The notes under the pieces were generated by a model. It worked only from the letters and a program-made list of their open reading frames with translations. It had not been told where the DNA came from and did not search any database. The translations under genes were made by a program, and so were the position numbers. Below, piece by piece: positions 43,036 through 54,030 of a DNA stretch of 64,000 nucleotides. How positions within the stretch are numbered: the stretch's first letter is position 1; the number at the start of each line of letters is the position of its first letter. This stretch comes from Gemmatimonadetes bacterium bin94 (GTDB lineage: Bacteria; Gemmatimonadota; Gemmatimonadetes; Longimicrobiales; Gaopeijiaceae), in NCBI GenBank assembly GCA_002238865.1, contig MPNE01000007.1, positions 62,001 through 126,000 of the forward strand. The letters run 5' to 3'.

Positions 43036-43491
43036 ATGTCCCTGACCAAACTCAACAGCCGCTTTACCCCCTGGAACGAACTCGACGTCCTGGCCGACAG
43101 GATGAACCGCATCTTCGGCGATTCGGGTCCTGGTCAGTTGACCTGCGGCCCTGTCCGGGTTCCCCCGGTCAACGTCGAAGAGAGGGCAGGCGAGATCCTG
43201 CTCACCTCGGAGCTGCCCGGAATGACCGGGGACTCCGTCGAGATCGACCTGGAGAACAACGTCCTGACGATCTCGGGGGAAAAGCGCGACACGCGCGAAG
43301 AGGGCGAGTCCGGCGGCAAGTTCCACCTCGTGGAGCGCACCTTCGGGTCCTTCCGCCGGTCGTTCACCCTGCCGCGGACGGTTCGAGCGGACGGAATCAC
43401 CGCCGAATTCGACAACGGCCTGCTCACCGTGCGGCTGCCCAAGGCCGAGAAAGCAGTGAGCCGCAAGATCGAGGTTGGCCGCAGGAGTTGA
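43036..43491 (+). CDS. Small heat-shock protein, Hsp20 family
   Basis: Start ATG 43036 with AAAGGA upstream (151 residues). It has an alpha-crystallin domain (about 40-140): PPVNVEERAGEILLTSELPG, NNVLTISGEKR, then GSFRRSFTLPRTV, and a C-terminal NGLLTVRLPKAE. An ATP-independent holdase that binds unfolding proteins in the cytoplasm. First gene outside the conjugative element. Confidence 0.92.
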   Translation: MSLTKLNSRFTPWNELDVLADRMNRIFGDSGPGQLTCGPVRVPPVNVEERAGEILLTSELPGMTGDSVEIDLENNVLTISGEKRDTREEGESGGKFHLVERTFGSFRRSFTLPRTVRADGITAEFDNGLLTVRLPKAEKAVSRKIEVGRRS

Positions 43492-43503
43492 CGGGCACCG
43501 CCG

Positions 43504-43950
43504 TCAGTTCACCGTCCTGACGAACGTGACGGTCTGGTCCGAGAACCCGGCTGGCCGCTCCGACCCGTCTCCGTCCGGATCGCCGGGTTCGAAGTCCACC
43601 CTGAACCGATCCGGGCTCTGAATCTCCACGATTCCAAGGAGGGTGCGACCGACCAGCGGTCCTGTCGACCACGGACCGACGTCGAGGTGCAAGGGGCTCG
43701 GCCGGTAGTCGACCCGGTAGGCGACCGCAAAGGTATCCGGGCCCTGGCCGAGCTCCAGCACCCACTTCGCCTGCCCGTCGGGCTCGAAGATGTAGGTCAT
43801 CTGCGGACTGACTCCGCCGACGCTCACCCACTCCCCCAGTAGCGGCTCGCGGGGCTCGGCGCAGGAGAGCCCGGCGGACACGAGGATGACGGCCGCGCAA
43901 GCCACGATGTTCGGGTGCGCGATGGGCCTGCGGACAACGCACGGGCGCAT
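43504..43950 (-). CDS. Small lipoprotein, lipocalin-like fold possible
   Basis: 148 residues from ATG 43950, or 163 from ATG 43995. The signal ends in a lipobox (SAGLSC). The mature part starts EPLLGEWVSVGG and has repeated beta strands (MTYIFEPDGQAKWVLEL; DRFRVDFEPG), as in small lipocalin-like proteins. It follows sahH on the same strand. Function unknown. Confidence 0.6.
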   Translation of the reverse strand: MRPCVVRRPIAHPNIVACAAVILVSAGLSCAEPREPLLGEWVSVGGVSPQMTYIFEPDGQAKWVLELGQGPDTFAVAYRVDYRPSPLHLDVGPWSTGPLVGRTLLGIVEIQSPDRFRVDFEPGDPDGDGSERPAGFSDQTVTFVRTVN

Positions 43951-43994
43951 GACCGCCGGATGCGCGATTCGCCGGCGCAGGATTCGCCGCCCCA

Positions 43995-45476
<1,482 letters not shown>

Positions 45477-45528
45477 GATCTATGACTCGCTTTCCCGCGT
45501 CTTTGCGCTCGGACGGTAGGCTGCAACG

Positions 45529-45560
45529 CCGGATCCCGGTACGAGGTGTACGGGAACCGG
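45529..45560 (-). promoter_or_regulatory. Hairpin in the ahcY leader
   Basis: On the minus strand CCGGTTCCCGTAC and GTACCGGGATCCGG form an imperfect stem with a 5-nt loop ACCTC, about 50-85 nt before the ahcY start. An attenuator or a small ligand-binding element is possible; the SAH riboswitch core was not recognised. Confidence 0.3.
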
Positions 45561-45618
45561 ACGCAACTCCTAATCTAGCCGGGGTGGAAGGCGAATCCAG
45601 TCCCCGGGCAGCTATCCG

Positions 45619-45656
45619 GTTGTCAGGATATATCAGATCATATAGACTCGATATAC
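45619..45656 (+). promoter_or_regulatory. AT-rich promoter/operator candidate for vapBC
   Basis: An unusually AT-rich island in GC-rich DNA with TTGTCA (45619), repeated ATATA/GATAT steps and a TATACT -10-like box (45651-45656), about 50 bp before the antitoxin start. VapB usually represses its own promoter. Confidence 0.4.
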
Positions 45657-45707
45657 TGTCAACTCATTATCGTATGTCTTTTTCCTTTGATCCGAGAAAG
45701 GTCTGCC

Positions 45708-45917
45708 ATGAGAAAAACCAGTGTAGAAGTAGATTTCGCCCTGATTGCCCGGGTTAGAGTCCTCCTCGGAACATCGACGATCAAGGAGACGATCGACATC
45801 GCGCTGCGCGAGGTCGAGCGCCGGGAAGCCAGGCGCCAGGAGATTGAGGCGCTATCGACGATGGACGGACTCGACCTGGCGGACCGGGAGGTCATGGCCA
45901 GGGCGTGGCGGTCCTGA
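45708..45917 (+). CDS. vapB: VapB-type antitoxin
   Basis: 69 residues, start ATG 45708 with GAGAAAGG upstream. An N-terminal ribbon-helix-helix-like motif (KTSVEVDFALIARVRVLLGT then TIKETIDIALREV) and a C-terminal acidic helix that should wrap the toxin. Lies 10 bp before the PIN toxin gene. Confidence 0.82.
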   Translation: MRKTSVEVDFALIARVRVLLGTSTIKETIDIALREVERREARRQEIEALSTMDGLDLADREVMARAWRS

Positions 45918-45927
45918 GAGACAACGG

Positions 45928-46341
45928 ATGCCCGCAATCTATTTGATCGACAAGAGCGCATTGGCTCGTATGGAGCATCCCCATGTCCAGGCGAGGCTTG
46001 CGCCGATCCTGGAAGCGGGTGACGCCGCCACTTGCGCTGTGGTCGACCTCGAGGTCCTCTATTCCGCGCGAAATCACGAAGAGCACGGACGTGCGCGGTC
46101 CCGGCGTGCGCGCGCCTATCGCCAGGTGGAGCTGACCGAAGCGATCTTCAGGCGGGCCATCGAAGTTCAGGGCCTGCTCGCTCACCGGGGGCAGCACAGG
46201 ATGCCCATCCCGGATCTCATCATTGCCGCCGCCGCCGAGTCCGCGGGGATCGCCGTGATGCACTACGATTCGGACTTCGACCGGATCGCGGCGGTCACGG
46301 GACAGCCCGTTGAGTGGGTGGTGCCGCCGAGTTCGCTCTAA
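45928..46341 (+). CDS. vapC: VapC-type PIN-domain toxin
   Basis: 137 residues; start ATG 45928. PIN ribonuclease acidic residues: YLIDKSAL (Asp), VVDLEVLYSA (Glu), MPIPDLIIAAAA (Asp), MHYDSDFDRI (Asp). Such toxins cleave tRNA or rRNA when free of antitoxin. Its end overlaps the stop of the convergent beta-propeller gene. Confidence 0.88.
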   Translation: MPAIYLIDKSALARMEHPHVQARLAPILEAGDAATCAVVDLEVLYSARNHEEHGRARSRRARAYRQVELTEAIFRRAIEVQGLLAHRGQHRMPIPDLIIAAAAESAGIAVMHYDSDFDRIAAVTGQPVEWVVPPSSL

Positions 46342-47405
46342 CTGCCCGATAGTCTGGGTTCGAGCAGATGCAGGTACGGCACTCCCTCGTCCGTCTCATG
46401 ATAGGCAACGATGTATCGTGAGCCCTGCGCGAAGCCGAGCAGGTGCCCGTCGTTCCGGTGACGGGCGATCGTCAGACCGGTGTCCGGATCGACCAGGTCC
46501 AGCCAGCCATCGTATTCCAGCCGTGGGGGCGCCTCCGTCATCGGACTTCCCGCCGGCACGCGCTCCCCCCACTCCAGGTCCGGAGCGCGCCAGACGATCC
46601 AGAGTCCATCGCCGTCAAGCATCAAGCCCATGTTCCAGGAGCTGGGGAACATCGGTGGATCCGACCGGCCGTCGTCGAACGCCTCCAGCTGTCGCGCAAA
46701 CTCCCGTTCGACCCTGGGCTCGGGCGTCAACGTCCACCGGGTTGCGATGTTCGCACCGCCTCTAACGGCCCAGACCGTGTTCGCCCCGTCGCCCGTCAGC
46801 TTGTAGAAAGTCGAAGAACGGCCTCGGTACACCGAGCCTTCGCCGCCGAAGGAAATCATCTCGCCGGAGGGGCTCAGGATGTGGAACTTGTGCCCGACCG
46901 CCCTTTGCGTCGGCACATCCGCGCTGAAGATGACATCGTCGGATTCCGTGACGAACGACGAATTCACCTGCCCCGGAAAGCGATCCATTCTGACCACGTT
47001 GAAGTCGTAGTCAAGCAGGACTCGGCCCTGGGAATGGGCGAAGACGTGAATGTACCCAGGACCTGCGTTGACGTGCGAGATGGCTCGATACTCACCGGGA
47101 CCCTCGCCGGAGCGCCCCACGGTCCGAAGGAATCTGCCCTTGCTGTCGAAGACCGATATCTCGGGGATCGGCGTGACGGTGACGATGATCCGGCCAAGAC
47201 GATCCACGGCCACCTTCGAGGGACGTGCGACGACGTGAAGCCCGGGGCCGTCCAGTCCCCCTATGGTCACCACGGTATCGAATGCGATCCGGCACCGCTC
47301 GCAGGTCACCTCCCCGGACAGGAGCTGTCCGTCCTGCGCCGCCAGCGGGCGTGTTGAAGTCCACAAACCGAGGCAGATGAGCACCCGGAGGAGGAAGGGT
47401 GACAT
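46338..47405 (-). CDS. Secreted six-bladed beta-propeller protein
   Basis: The start at ATG 47405 gives a clean signal peptide (LLRVLICLGLWTSTRPLAAQ); 355 residues. Propeller blades: KVAVDRLGRIIVTVTPIPEI, VFDSKGRFLRTVGRSGEGPG and later NHL-like strands. CERC near residue 35 could bind metal or form a disulfide. Proteins of this type are very common in Gemmatimonadota and Bacteroidota; ligand unknown. Confidence 0.75.
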   Translation of the reverse strand: MSPFLLRVLICLGLWTSTRPLAAQDGQLLSGEVTCERCRIAFDTVVTIGGLDGPGLHVVARPSKVAVDRLGRIIVTVTPIPEISVFDSKGRFLRTVGRSGEGPGEYRAISHVNAGPGYIHVFAHSQGRVLLDYDFNVVRMDRFPGQVNSSFVTESDDVIFSADVPTQRAVGHKFHILSPSGEMISFGGEGSVYRGRSSTFYKLTGDGANTVWAVRGGANIATRWTLTPEPRVEREFARQLEAFDDGRSDPPMFPSSWNMGLMLDGDGLWIVWRAPDLEWGERVPAGSPMTEAPPRLEYDGWLDLVDPDTGLTIARHRNDGHLLGFAQGSRYIVAYHETDEGVPYLHLLEPRLSGS

Positions 47406-47580
47406 GATTGGCAGCTCCCTTGAGTGAGGGTCCTCGGTCCCGATTAGGGGTTTCCTCCCGAGCGGCCACAAGCACCGGAAATCACCAAGAGAACAGTTCT
47501 CGGATCGAAATCGTGCAATCCGGGCAACTGCGCCCGGATCGTTCGTGTTCCCGGTGGCCCGTTCGGCGAGGCACCTGCCA

Positions 47581-50500
47581 TCAACGTCCTCCCCTCCTCC
47601 TGTCCCAGTAGTCCGTCGGCCGGTCGTCGCTCCGGAGCGCGTCCTCGTCCACCCAGTAGTAGTCCCCGAACGGCCTCGCTTCCGGCCACAGCTCGTCGAG
47701 CGTGTCTGCGTCGTAGACGATCCCGTCCTTGATCACGTAGACGATGTCCGCCGTGTTGCGGATGTCGTCGAGCGGGTTCGAGCCGAGCACGATGAAGTCC
47801 GCGACCTTCCCCTCGGCGAGCGACCCGAGCTCGTGCTCGAGCCCGAGGAAGTGGGCGCCGTGGATCGTGCCGATCTCGATGCCGGTGTGCGCGTCCGTCC
47901 CCGCCGCCGCCATCCACACCTCGTAGTGCGAGCCGAGTCCGTGCAGCTGGCCGTGCGCACCGATCGCGCCCCAGCCCCCCTCCTCGATGATGTCGCCCAG
48001 CCCGCGGGCCATGAGGGGGAACGAGTAGTCGGTTTCCGGACGCATCATGCGCCGGCGTGTCGACGGGACGAGCATCCTCCAGGGCAGCCAGCGGCGCATC
48101 TTCGGGTCCTTCCAGATCTCGTAGGTCTGGTAGAAGTACTCCTCGTTCCACGCGCCCGGCCCCCCGACCATGAAGGTTGGCGAGTACACCGCCTCGGCCT
48201 GCCCGAAGAACTTCGCGACATCCGAATACAGCGGCGTGTAGCTCATGGGGTGCTCCCACCCGGTGTGGCCGTCCATGATCATGCCGAGGTTGTACTCGAG
48301 ATCGCCCCCTTCCGCGGTGACGCGCAGCCCCCGCCGGCGCGCGGCATCGGTGACCCACTGGCGCTGGTCCCGGCGCGGCTGCATGTACTCCTTGATCGAG
48401 ACCGCGCCCCACGACATGAGCCGGGCCACGTTCCGGTCGGCGGCTTCGTAGCTTGTGATCTCGTTCTGGCGCGCGCCGTCGCCCGAGTAGATGGGGTCGC
48501 CGGTGCTGTACGCCCGCGGGCCGATCATCGCGCCGGCCTCGGTGAGCTCCGCCGCGGCGAAGACGTTTGGCGACCACTGCGAATTGTCGAGCGTGGTCGT
48601 GATGCCGTACGCCAGGTAGATGCCCGACTCCCAGTTGCGCTGCGGGATCACGCCCTCGTGGTCGCGGTGGTGGTGCGCGTGCATGTCGATCAGGCCGGGC
48701 ATGATCGTGCGGCCCGACGCGTCGAACACCTGGTCGGCGCCCGAGGCGTCGCAGTCGCCGACGCACGCCAGGCGGCCGTCTCGCACGACCACCGTGCCGC
48801 TCTCGATGACGCGGTCGTCCTCCACCGTGATGATGCGCGCGCCGGTGAAGGCGACCGTGCCGGCGGCGATGTCGCGGGGCAGTTCGAGCCGGATGGGGAT
48901 CTCCTCGGTGTCGCCCGTGGCCGCGTCGTGGGCGTAGTAGCGCGGGCCGCTCACGAACTCCAGCGTGTTCGCGTCCCGCCAGCGGGGATGGATGCCGCCC
49001 TCGAGGCTCACCTGGGTGACCGGGAGCTGGCCGTCGCGCTTGGCGATGCGCACCGTGTTGGCCCCGGTGCCGCCGTACGGAAACGGCATCGTGTAGACGT
49101 TGTCGCCCTCCTGGAAGGCAAGCCACATCCCATCGGGCGAGACCGCGGCCTCGTCGGCGTCGGGCAGCGTGAAATGCACGCGCCGGTCGGTGCCGTCCAG
49201 CCGGATCGATGCGATCTCGGTGCGGGTCGGCTCGCCGTCCATGGGGAGAGTTGTCTCCGGGTAGAACAGCCGCCCGTCCGGACCGAACGACGCCTGCGCG
49301 ATCGGGCGCCGGGGCATCATCGGCCTGCCGCCGGTGTAGGGGCGCTCGACGCGGGTGATCAAGGTGGCTTCGCCGCCATCGGCGGGGACGCGCACGAACT
49401 GGTAGTACTGGTTGTTGGCGACCGTCCGACCGTGACTGGTGGCTCCGGACCCACGGGTGACCACGATGTCGTCGCCGTCCGGGCTCCACACCGTGTTCAG
49501 GTATTCGCCGGCGCTGGTCGTCAGCTGTTGCGGAGTGCCGCCATCGGCCGGTACGCGCCACACATGGCCCTGGTCGGCGTCGGCCCAGCTGGTGAAGGCG
49601 ATGCTGCGGCCGTCGGGGGACCATGCCGGCGACATCTCGAAGGGCGCGAAGTCGTCGCCCGTCAGGCGCGCGGGCGTCCCGTCGGGGAGGTCCATCACCC
49701 AGATGCGCCCGACCGCCTGAAACGCGAGGCGGCCGCCGTCGGGTGACGAGGCGGTCCAGCGCGGAAACTTCACCGTGAAGGTCTCGCCCAGCGCGGCCTG
49801 GGGTCGCCCGGCCATCTCCGAGATCGTGCGCTGCACGCGCGCCGTGAAGGGGATGGTGGACACCTCGCCGCTCGCTACCTCCACCCGGCGGATCCTGCCG
49901 CCCGCCGCGATCACGATCGACGCTCCGTCCCGCGCCCATGCGTACCCGGGCAGGTCCCGCGAAACCTTCATGCCTTCGGCCATGTCGACCTCGATGGGGT
50001 CCATCAGGAGGCGCTCGGCGCCGGTCTCGAGGTCGCGCAGCCAGAGCGCGGTGCGGGGGCCGAAACGGAGGCCCTTGTGCGAAATCGTCCCGTCGGGGAT
50101 GCGGCGGGGGAGGCGGGGGGCAAGGGGGAGCCAGCGCCCGTCGGGGGAGATCTCCGGCGCGATGCCGCCGCCGCTCGATGTCTGGCCCTGCTGCACGGTG
50201 ATCCCCGACGTGATCTCGTCCACCTGTCCCGTCTCGAGGTCGAGACGCCGGATCTGCTTGTGGCCCTGCATGAGGTCGGTGCGCCCCGACCAGGTCCCGG
50301 GGGGTGCCGTGCGGATCTGGAAGTACAGGGAACCGCCGTCCGGCGAGAAGGCGGGCCATGCGGCCCCGGAGTAGTCCGACCCGACGAACTCCACCCCTTC
50401 ACCCCCGTCTCGGGAGTACATCCACAGCCCTGCGCCGCCGCTGCCGCGCTGGGTGGGCGCGCGCCTCACCACGATGAAGCGGCCGTCCGGCGACCATGCG

Positions 50501-50979
50501 GGCTCCCAGGCACGCAGCGTCTGGCTCTCGAACACCGGCCTCGGATTCGACCCGTCGGCGTCCATCAGCCAGAGGTTGCTCTGTCCCCCCCGGTCCGAAA
50601 TGAAGGCGATGGTCGAGCCGTCCGGCGAGAAGCGGGGGTGGAAGTTCACCGCCACACCGCTGTTCTGCGTAAGGGAGGTCGCTTCGCCTCCGGCAGCGGG
50701 CACGCGGTACACGTGTCCCAGCAGGTCGAAGACGACCCACGCTCCGTCGGCGGAGATATCGACCGACATCCACGTCCCTTCGCTCGTCGTGAAGTCGATC
50801 TCGCGGGTCTCGCCAAGCGGGGCGGTGACGTCCCACTCCGCTGCTTCGCCACCCGCTTCCTGGGCCTGGAGGGTCGGTGCAAGAACCGGCGTGAGTCCGA
50901 CCGCCGTGATCCAGAGAGCGACCGGAATCAGCCGGTGAACACCCTGCCAAGAGGAGCAATCATTTGTTTTCGGGAACAT
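47581..50979 (-). CDS. Secreted TolB-like propeller / amidohydrolase fusion
   Basis: 1132 residues. A signal peptide (to about LQAQ) is followed by an N-terminal TolB/PD40 propeller of about eight blades (FSPDGSTIAFISDRGGQ, AWSPDGRFIVV, AWSPDGRSIAFTSWAD, VWSPDGDDIVV). The C-terminal amidohydrolase has the metal His cluster LIDMHAHHH, a candidate carboxylated Lys in VSIKEY, then GHTGWEHP, GAHGQLHGLG and TDAHTG. The family hydrolyses C-N or related bonds, often in peptides; the substrate here is unknown. Transcribed divergently from the TonB receptor gene across 184 bp, so the two may be co-regulated. Confidence 0.88.
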   Translation of the reverse strand: MFPKTNDCSSWQGVHRLIPVALWITAVGLTPVLAPTLQAQEAGGEAAEWDVTAPLGETREIDFTTSEGTWMSVDISADGAWVVFDLLGHVYRVPAAGGEATSLTQNSGVAVNFHPRFSPDGSTIAFISDRGGQSNLWLMDADGSNPRPVFESQTLRAWEPAWSPDGRFIVVRRAPTQRGSGGAGLWMYSRDGGEGVEFVGSDYSGAAWPAFSPDGGSLYFQIRTAPPGTWSGRTDLMQGHKQIRRLDLETGQVDEITSGITVQQGQTSSGGGIAPEISPDGRWLPLAPRLPRRIPDGTISHKGLRFGPRTALWLRDLETGAERLLMDPIEVDMAEGMKVSRDLPGYAWARDGASIVIAAGGRIRRVEVASGEVSTIPFTARVQRTISEMAGRPQAALGETFTVKFPRWTASSPDGGRLAFQAVGRIWVMDLPDGTPARLTGDDFAPFEMSPAWSPDGRSIAFTSWADADQGHVWRVPADGGTPQQLTTSAGEYLNTVWSPDGDDIVVTRGSGATSHGRTVANNQYYQFVRVPADGGEATLITRVERPYTGGRPMMPRRPIAQASFGPDGRLFYPETTLPMDGEPTRTEIASIRLDGTDRRVHFTLPDADEAAVSPDGMWLAFQEGDNVYTMPFPYGGTGANTVRIAKRDGQLPVTQVSLEGGIHPRWRDANTLEFVSGPRYYAHDAATGDTEEIPIRLELPRDIAAGTVAFTGARIITVEDDRVIESGTVVVRDGRLACVGDCDASGADQVFDASGRTIMPGLIDMHAHHHRDHEGVIPQRNWESGIYLAYGITTTLDNSQWSPNVFAAAELTEAGAMIGPRAYSTGDPIYSGDGARQNEITSYEAADRNVARLMSWGAVSIKEYMQPRRDQRQWVTDAARRRGLRVTAEGGDLEYNLGMIMDGHTGWEHPMSYTPLYSDVAKFFGQAEAVYSPTFMVGGPGAWNEEYFYQTYEIWKDPKMRRWLPWRMLVPSTRRRMMRPETDYSFPLMARGLGDIIEEGGWGAIGAHGQLHGLGSHYEVWMAAAGTDAHTGIEIGTIHGAHFLGLEHELGSLAEGKVADFIVLGSNPLDDIRNTADIVYVIKDGIVYDADTLDELWPEARPFGDYYWVDEDALRSDDRPTDYWDRRRGGR

Positions 50980-51163
50980 GAGGAACTCTCCGGTCGGTTG
51001 TGGATAGACGGTACGGTGTCACCAAGTCGTGCAGTGCGCGTACAGAGAGATTCGTGGTTGACCTCTCCGGGGGTCTACAACCACGGACTCCCTCGCCCTG
51101 TCACTCACACTGCGGTGGCTTACGGGGCCGGGGCAACACCACTGCGACATCCAAGGAGATCAC

Positions 51164-53914
51164 ATGATCAGAAGAGCACTCATAACCCTGGGGCTGCTGG
51201 CGCTTCCGTCGGCCGCCTTCGCCCAGGGCACGATCGAAGGAACCGTTCGCGACATCGAAAGCGGACAGGGACTCGGCAACGCCCGGGTCGAGATACCCGC
51301 ACTGGGACTGGCCGACCATACTGCAGCCACCGGCACCTTCTCGATATCCGGCGTGGCCGCGGGCACACATACGCTGGAAGTCCGCCTCGTCGGCTTCGGC
51401 CTTCACACCCGGGAGGTGACGGTTGCGGCCGGCCAGACCCTCAATCTGGACATCACTCTCGGGGTGGCCGCGTTCGCGCTCAACGAGCTGGTGGTGGTGG
51501 GAAGCCGCACCCGGCCCCGCACCGTCACCGAGTCGATGGTCCCCGTGGACGTGATCCCGGTCTCGGAGATCGCCGGTCAGGCGGAGACCAACATCGACTT
51601 CCTGCTGCGGACCGTGGTGCCGTCCTACAACGTCAACATCCAGCCCATCAGCGATGCCGCCACGGTCACCCGTCCGGCCAACCTGCGCGGACTGGCTTCC
51701 GATCACACCCTGGTGCTGCTGAACGGCAAGCGCCGACACCGGGGCGCGGTCATCACATGGCTGGGCGGAGGGCTCTCCGACGGCGCCCAGGGACCCGACA
51801 TCGGATCCATCCCGGGCATCGCCCTGCGGCAGGTCGAGGTGCTCCGCGACGGGGCCTCGGCGCAGTACGGTTCGGACGCGATCGCCGGCGTGCTGAACTT
51901 CGTGCTGAAGGACGACCGCTCCGGCGGCAGCGTGGAGGTCAAGCAGGGCAGCTTCTACGAGGGCGACGGCGACGCGCTGGCGGTGGCCGGCAACTTCGGC
52001 CTCCCGCTCGGCGAGTCCGGATTCGCCAACATCACCGTGGAGTACGGCAACCAGGATCCCACCGACCGGGCCATCCAGCGCGGCGACGCGGCCCGCCTGA
52101 TCGCCGCCGGCAACACCGCGGTCCGCACGCCCACCGCCCAGATCTGGGGCTCGCCAAGGGTTACGGACGACCTCAAGGTGTGGGCCAACCTCGGCTACAC
52201 CTTCGACGACGACGAACACGCCTATGCGTTCGGCAACGTCGGCACGAAGGAAGTGGACGGCGGCTTCTTCTTCCGCAACCCCAACACCCGGGGTGGCGTG
52301 TTCAGCGGCGACGGTGGCCAGACGCTGCTGATCGGCGACGTCCTGGACGCGGCGGACGGCATCCTCGACGGTTCCGCCAACTGCCCCGTGGTCAACATCG
52401 TCAACGACATTCCCGATCCGGTCGCCCTCAAGCAGGTCTTCGACGACCCGAACTGCTTCTCCTTCCAGGAGATGTTCCCCGGCGGGTTCACGCCCCAGTT
52501 CGGCGGCAACGTCCTGGACGCCTCGGTCGTGGCCGGCCTCAAGGGCCGGACGGACGGCGGCCTCGTGTGGGACGCCAGCACGAGCTACGGGAAGAACCTC
52601 GTCGACTTCTTCATATACAACACGGTCAACGCGGCCCTCGGGCCCCAGACCCCCACGCACTTCGATCCGGGGCTGTACAATCAGGAGGAACTCAACTTCA
52701 ACCTGGATCTCTCCTACGAACTCGGTGACCGGACGCACCTGGCCGGCGGCTTCGAGCGCCGCGAGGAGCGCTTCGAGATCGGCCAGGGCCAGGACGAGTC
52801 CTGGAGGATCGGACCCTATGCGGCGCAGGGCTTCAGCTCCTCGTCCAATGGCTTCCCGGGCTTCAGTCCCCTCGCGGCCGGCAGCTGGAGCCGCAGGAAC
52901 ACCGCGGTCTACGGCGATCTCGATCTGGGAGGCGGAGAGGATCCGTGGAACCTCGGGCTGGCGGGCCGCTACGAGAACTTCTCGGACTTCGGCGGCAAGG
53001 CGACCCTCAAGGCTTCGGGGAGATTCGAAGCCAGTGAACAGGTTTCGTTCCGGGCGAGCGGCACCACGGGATTCCGCGCGCCCACGCCCGGGCAGCAGAA
53101 CGCCTTCAACGTATCGACCGTCTTCGACTCGGAGATCGGCGACCTGGTCAACCGGGGAACGATCCCGTCGACATCGGCCGTTGCCGCTCTGAAGGGCGGG
53201 AAGCAGCTCGAGCCCGAAACGTCGTTCAGCCTTGCGGGCGGCGTCGTGTACGAGGCTGGCGAGCTGCGCGTCACGGCGGATTACTTCCGCATCTCGATCT
53301 CGGATCGATTCGCACAGACCAGGACCTTCAAGCTGACTGACGCGGAGGTCGACAAACTCGTCTCCGAAGGGATCACGAGTGCCGCGAACCTGGCCGAATT
53401 CCGCTTCTTCACCAACGACTTCTCGACCCTCACCCAGGGTGTGGACCTCGTGGCCAACTACACGCCCGAGGCGATGGGGGGCAACACGGCGTTCAGCCTT
53501 CTCTTCAACTACACCGGCACGGAGGTGACCGAGCGGAACGAGGAGATCGTGGACCAGAACCGCGTGTACCAGCTGGAGCAGTCACTGCCCAACTTCCGCA
53601 GTTCACTCAGCGCCACGCATCCCTTCGGCAGCGTTCGGACCCTCCTGAGGGGCACATGGTACGACGACTGGTACGACATCGGCGACGAGCACGACTACCC
53701 GGGCCGGTTCATCGTTGACGCCGAGCTGGCCCTGGACCTGTCCAACAACGCTTCGGTCACGATCGGGGCGCAGAACCTGCTCAACACCTACCCGGACGTG
53801 AGCCCGAACGCGCTGGGCGTGGGCGCCCAGTACCCCGAGAGCACGCCGTTCGGCTTCAACGGCGGCTACTACTACGTGCGGCTGGCCTACAGCTGGCTGT
53901 GGGAGACGCGGTGA
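51164..53914 (+). CDS. TonB-dependent outer-membrane receptor with carboxypeptidase-regulatory-like domain
   Basis: 916 residues; start ATG 51164 behind AAGGAG. It has a signal peptide (to AFAQ), then a CarboxypepD_reg-like beta domain (about 25-105, GTIEGTVRDIESGQGLGNAR), a plug domain (about 120-235, LRGLASDHTLVLLNGKRRHR and RDGASAQYGSDAIAGVLNF) and a 22-strand-type barrel ending with a C-terminal aromatic strand (YVRLAYSWLWETR). It imports a ligand too large for porins, energised by TonB. The plug sequence is close to receptors near peptidases in this type of genome. Confidence 0.93.
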   Translation: MIRRALITLGLLALPSAAFAQGTIEGTVRDIESGQGLGNARVEIPALGLADHTAATGTFSISGVAAGTHTLEVRLVGFGLHTREVTVAAGQTLNLDITLGVAAFALNELVVVGSRTRPRTVTESMVPVDVIPVSEIAGQAETNIDFLLRTVVPSYNVNIQPISDAATVTRPANLRGLASDHTLVLLNGKRRHRGAVITWLGGGLSDGAQGPDIGSIPGIALRQVEVLRDGASAQYGSDAIAGVLNFVLKDDRSGGSVEVKQGSFYEGDGDALAVAGNFGLPLGESGFANITVEYGNQDPTDRAIQRGDAARLIAAGNTAVRTPTAQIWGSPRVTDDLKVWANLGYTFDDDEHAYAFGNVGTKEVDGGFFFRNPNTRGGVFSGDGGQTLLIGDVLDAADGILDGSANCPVVNIVNDIPDPVALKQVFDDPNCFSFQEMFPGGFTPQFGGNVLDASVVAGLKGRTDGGLVWDASTSYGKNLVDFFIYNTVNAALGPQTPTHFDPGLYNQEELNFNLDLSYELGDRTHLAGGFERREERFEIGQGQDESWRIGPYAAQGFSSSSNGFPGFSPLAAGSWSRRNTAVYGDLDLGGGEDPWNLGLAGRYENFSDFGGKATLKASGRFEASEQVSFRASGTTGFRAPTPGQQNAFNVSTVFDSEIGDLVNRGTIPSTSAVAALKGGKQLEPETSFSLAGGVVYEAGELRVTADYFRISISDRFAQTRTFKLTDAEVDKLVSEGITSAANLAEFRFFTNDFSTLTQGVDLVANYTPEAMGGNTAFSLLFNYTGTEVTERNEEIVDQNRVYQLEQSLPNFRSSLSATHPFGSVRTLLRGTWYDDWYDIGDEHDYPGRFIVDAELALDLSNNASVTIGAQNLLNTYPDVSPNALGVGAQYPESTPFGFNGGYYYVRLAYSWLWETR

Positions 53915-53952
53915 TGGGTCGGTGAGCCAGGCGGACGGTTGACGGCATGAAA

Positions 53953-53996
53953 GGGGAACCCCGGCGGGAGCAGAGGAAGGCCCGCCGGGGTTCCCC
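53953..53996 (+). terminator. Strong hairpin after the TonB receptor gene
   Basis: A perfect 16-bp stem, GGGGAACCCCGGCGGG with its complement, and a 12-nt loop. No T-run follows, so it may be a structure-only terminator or mRNA stabiliser. It lies between the receptor stop and the serine hydrolase, whose true start is therefore downstream of it. Confidence 0.6.
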
Positions 53997-54030
53997 GGAC
54001 CCTCCGGGGGCCAGCGCGGTACTAGCAGGG

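Noticed and set aside
45481-45600. SAH riboswitch upstream of ahcY
   Set aside because: The GAGGAGCG...GCUGC core and its pairing partner were not found; only a simple hairpin is supported.
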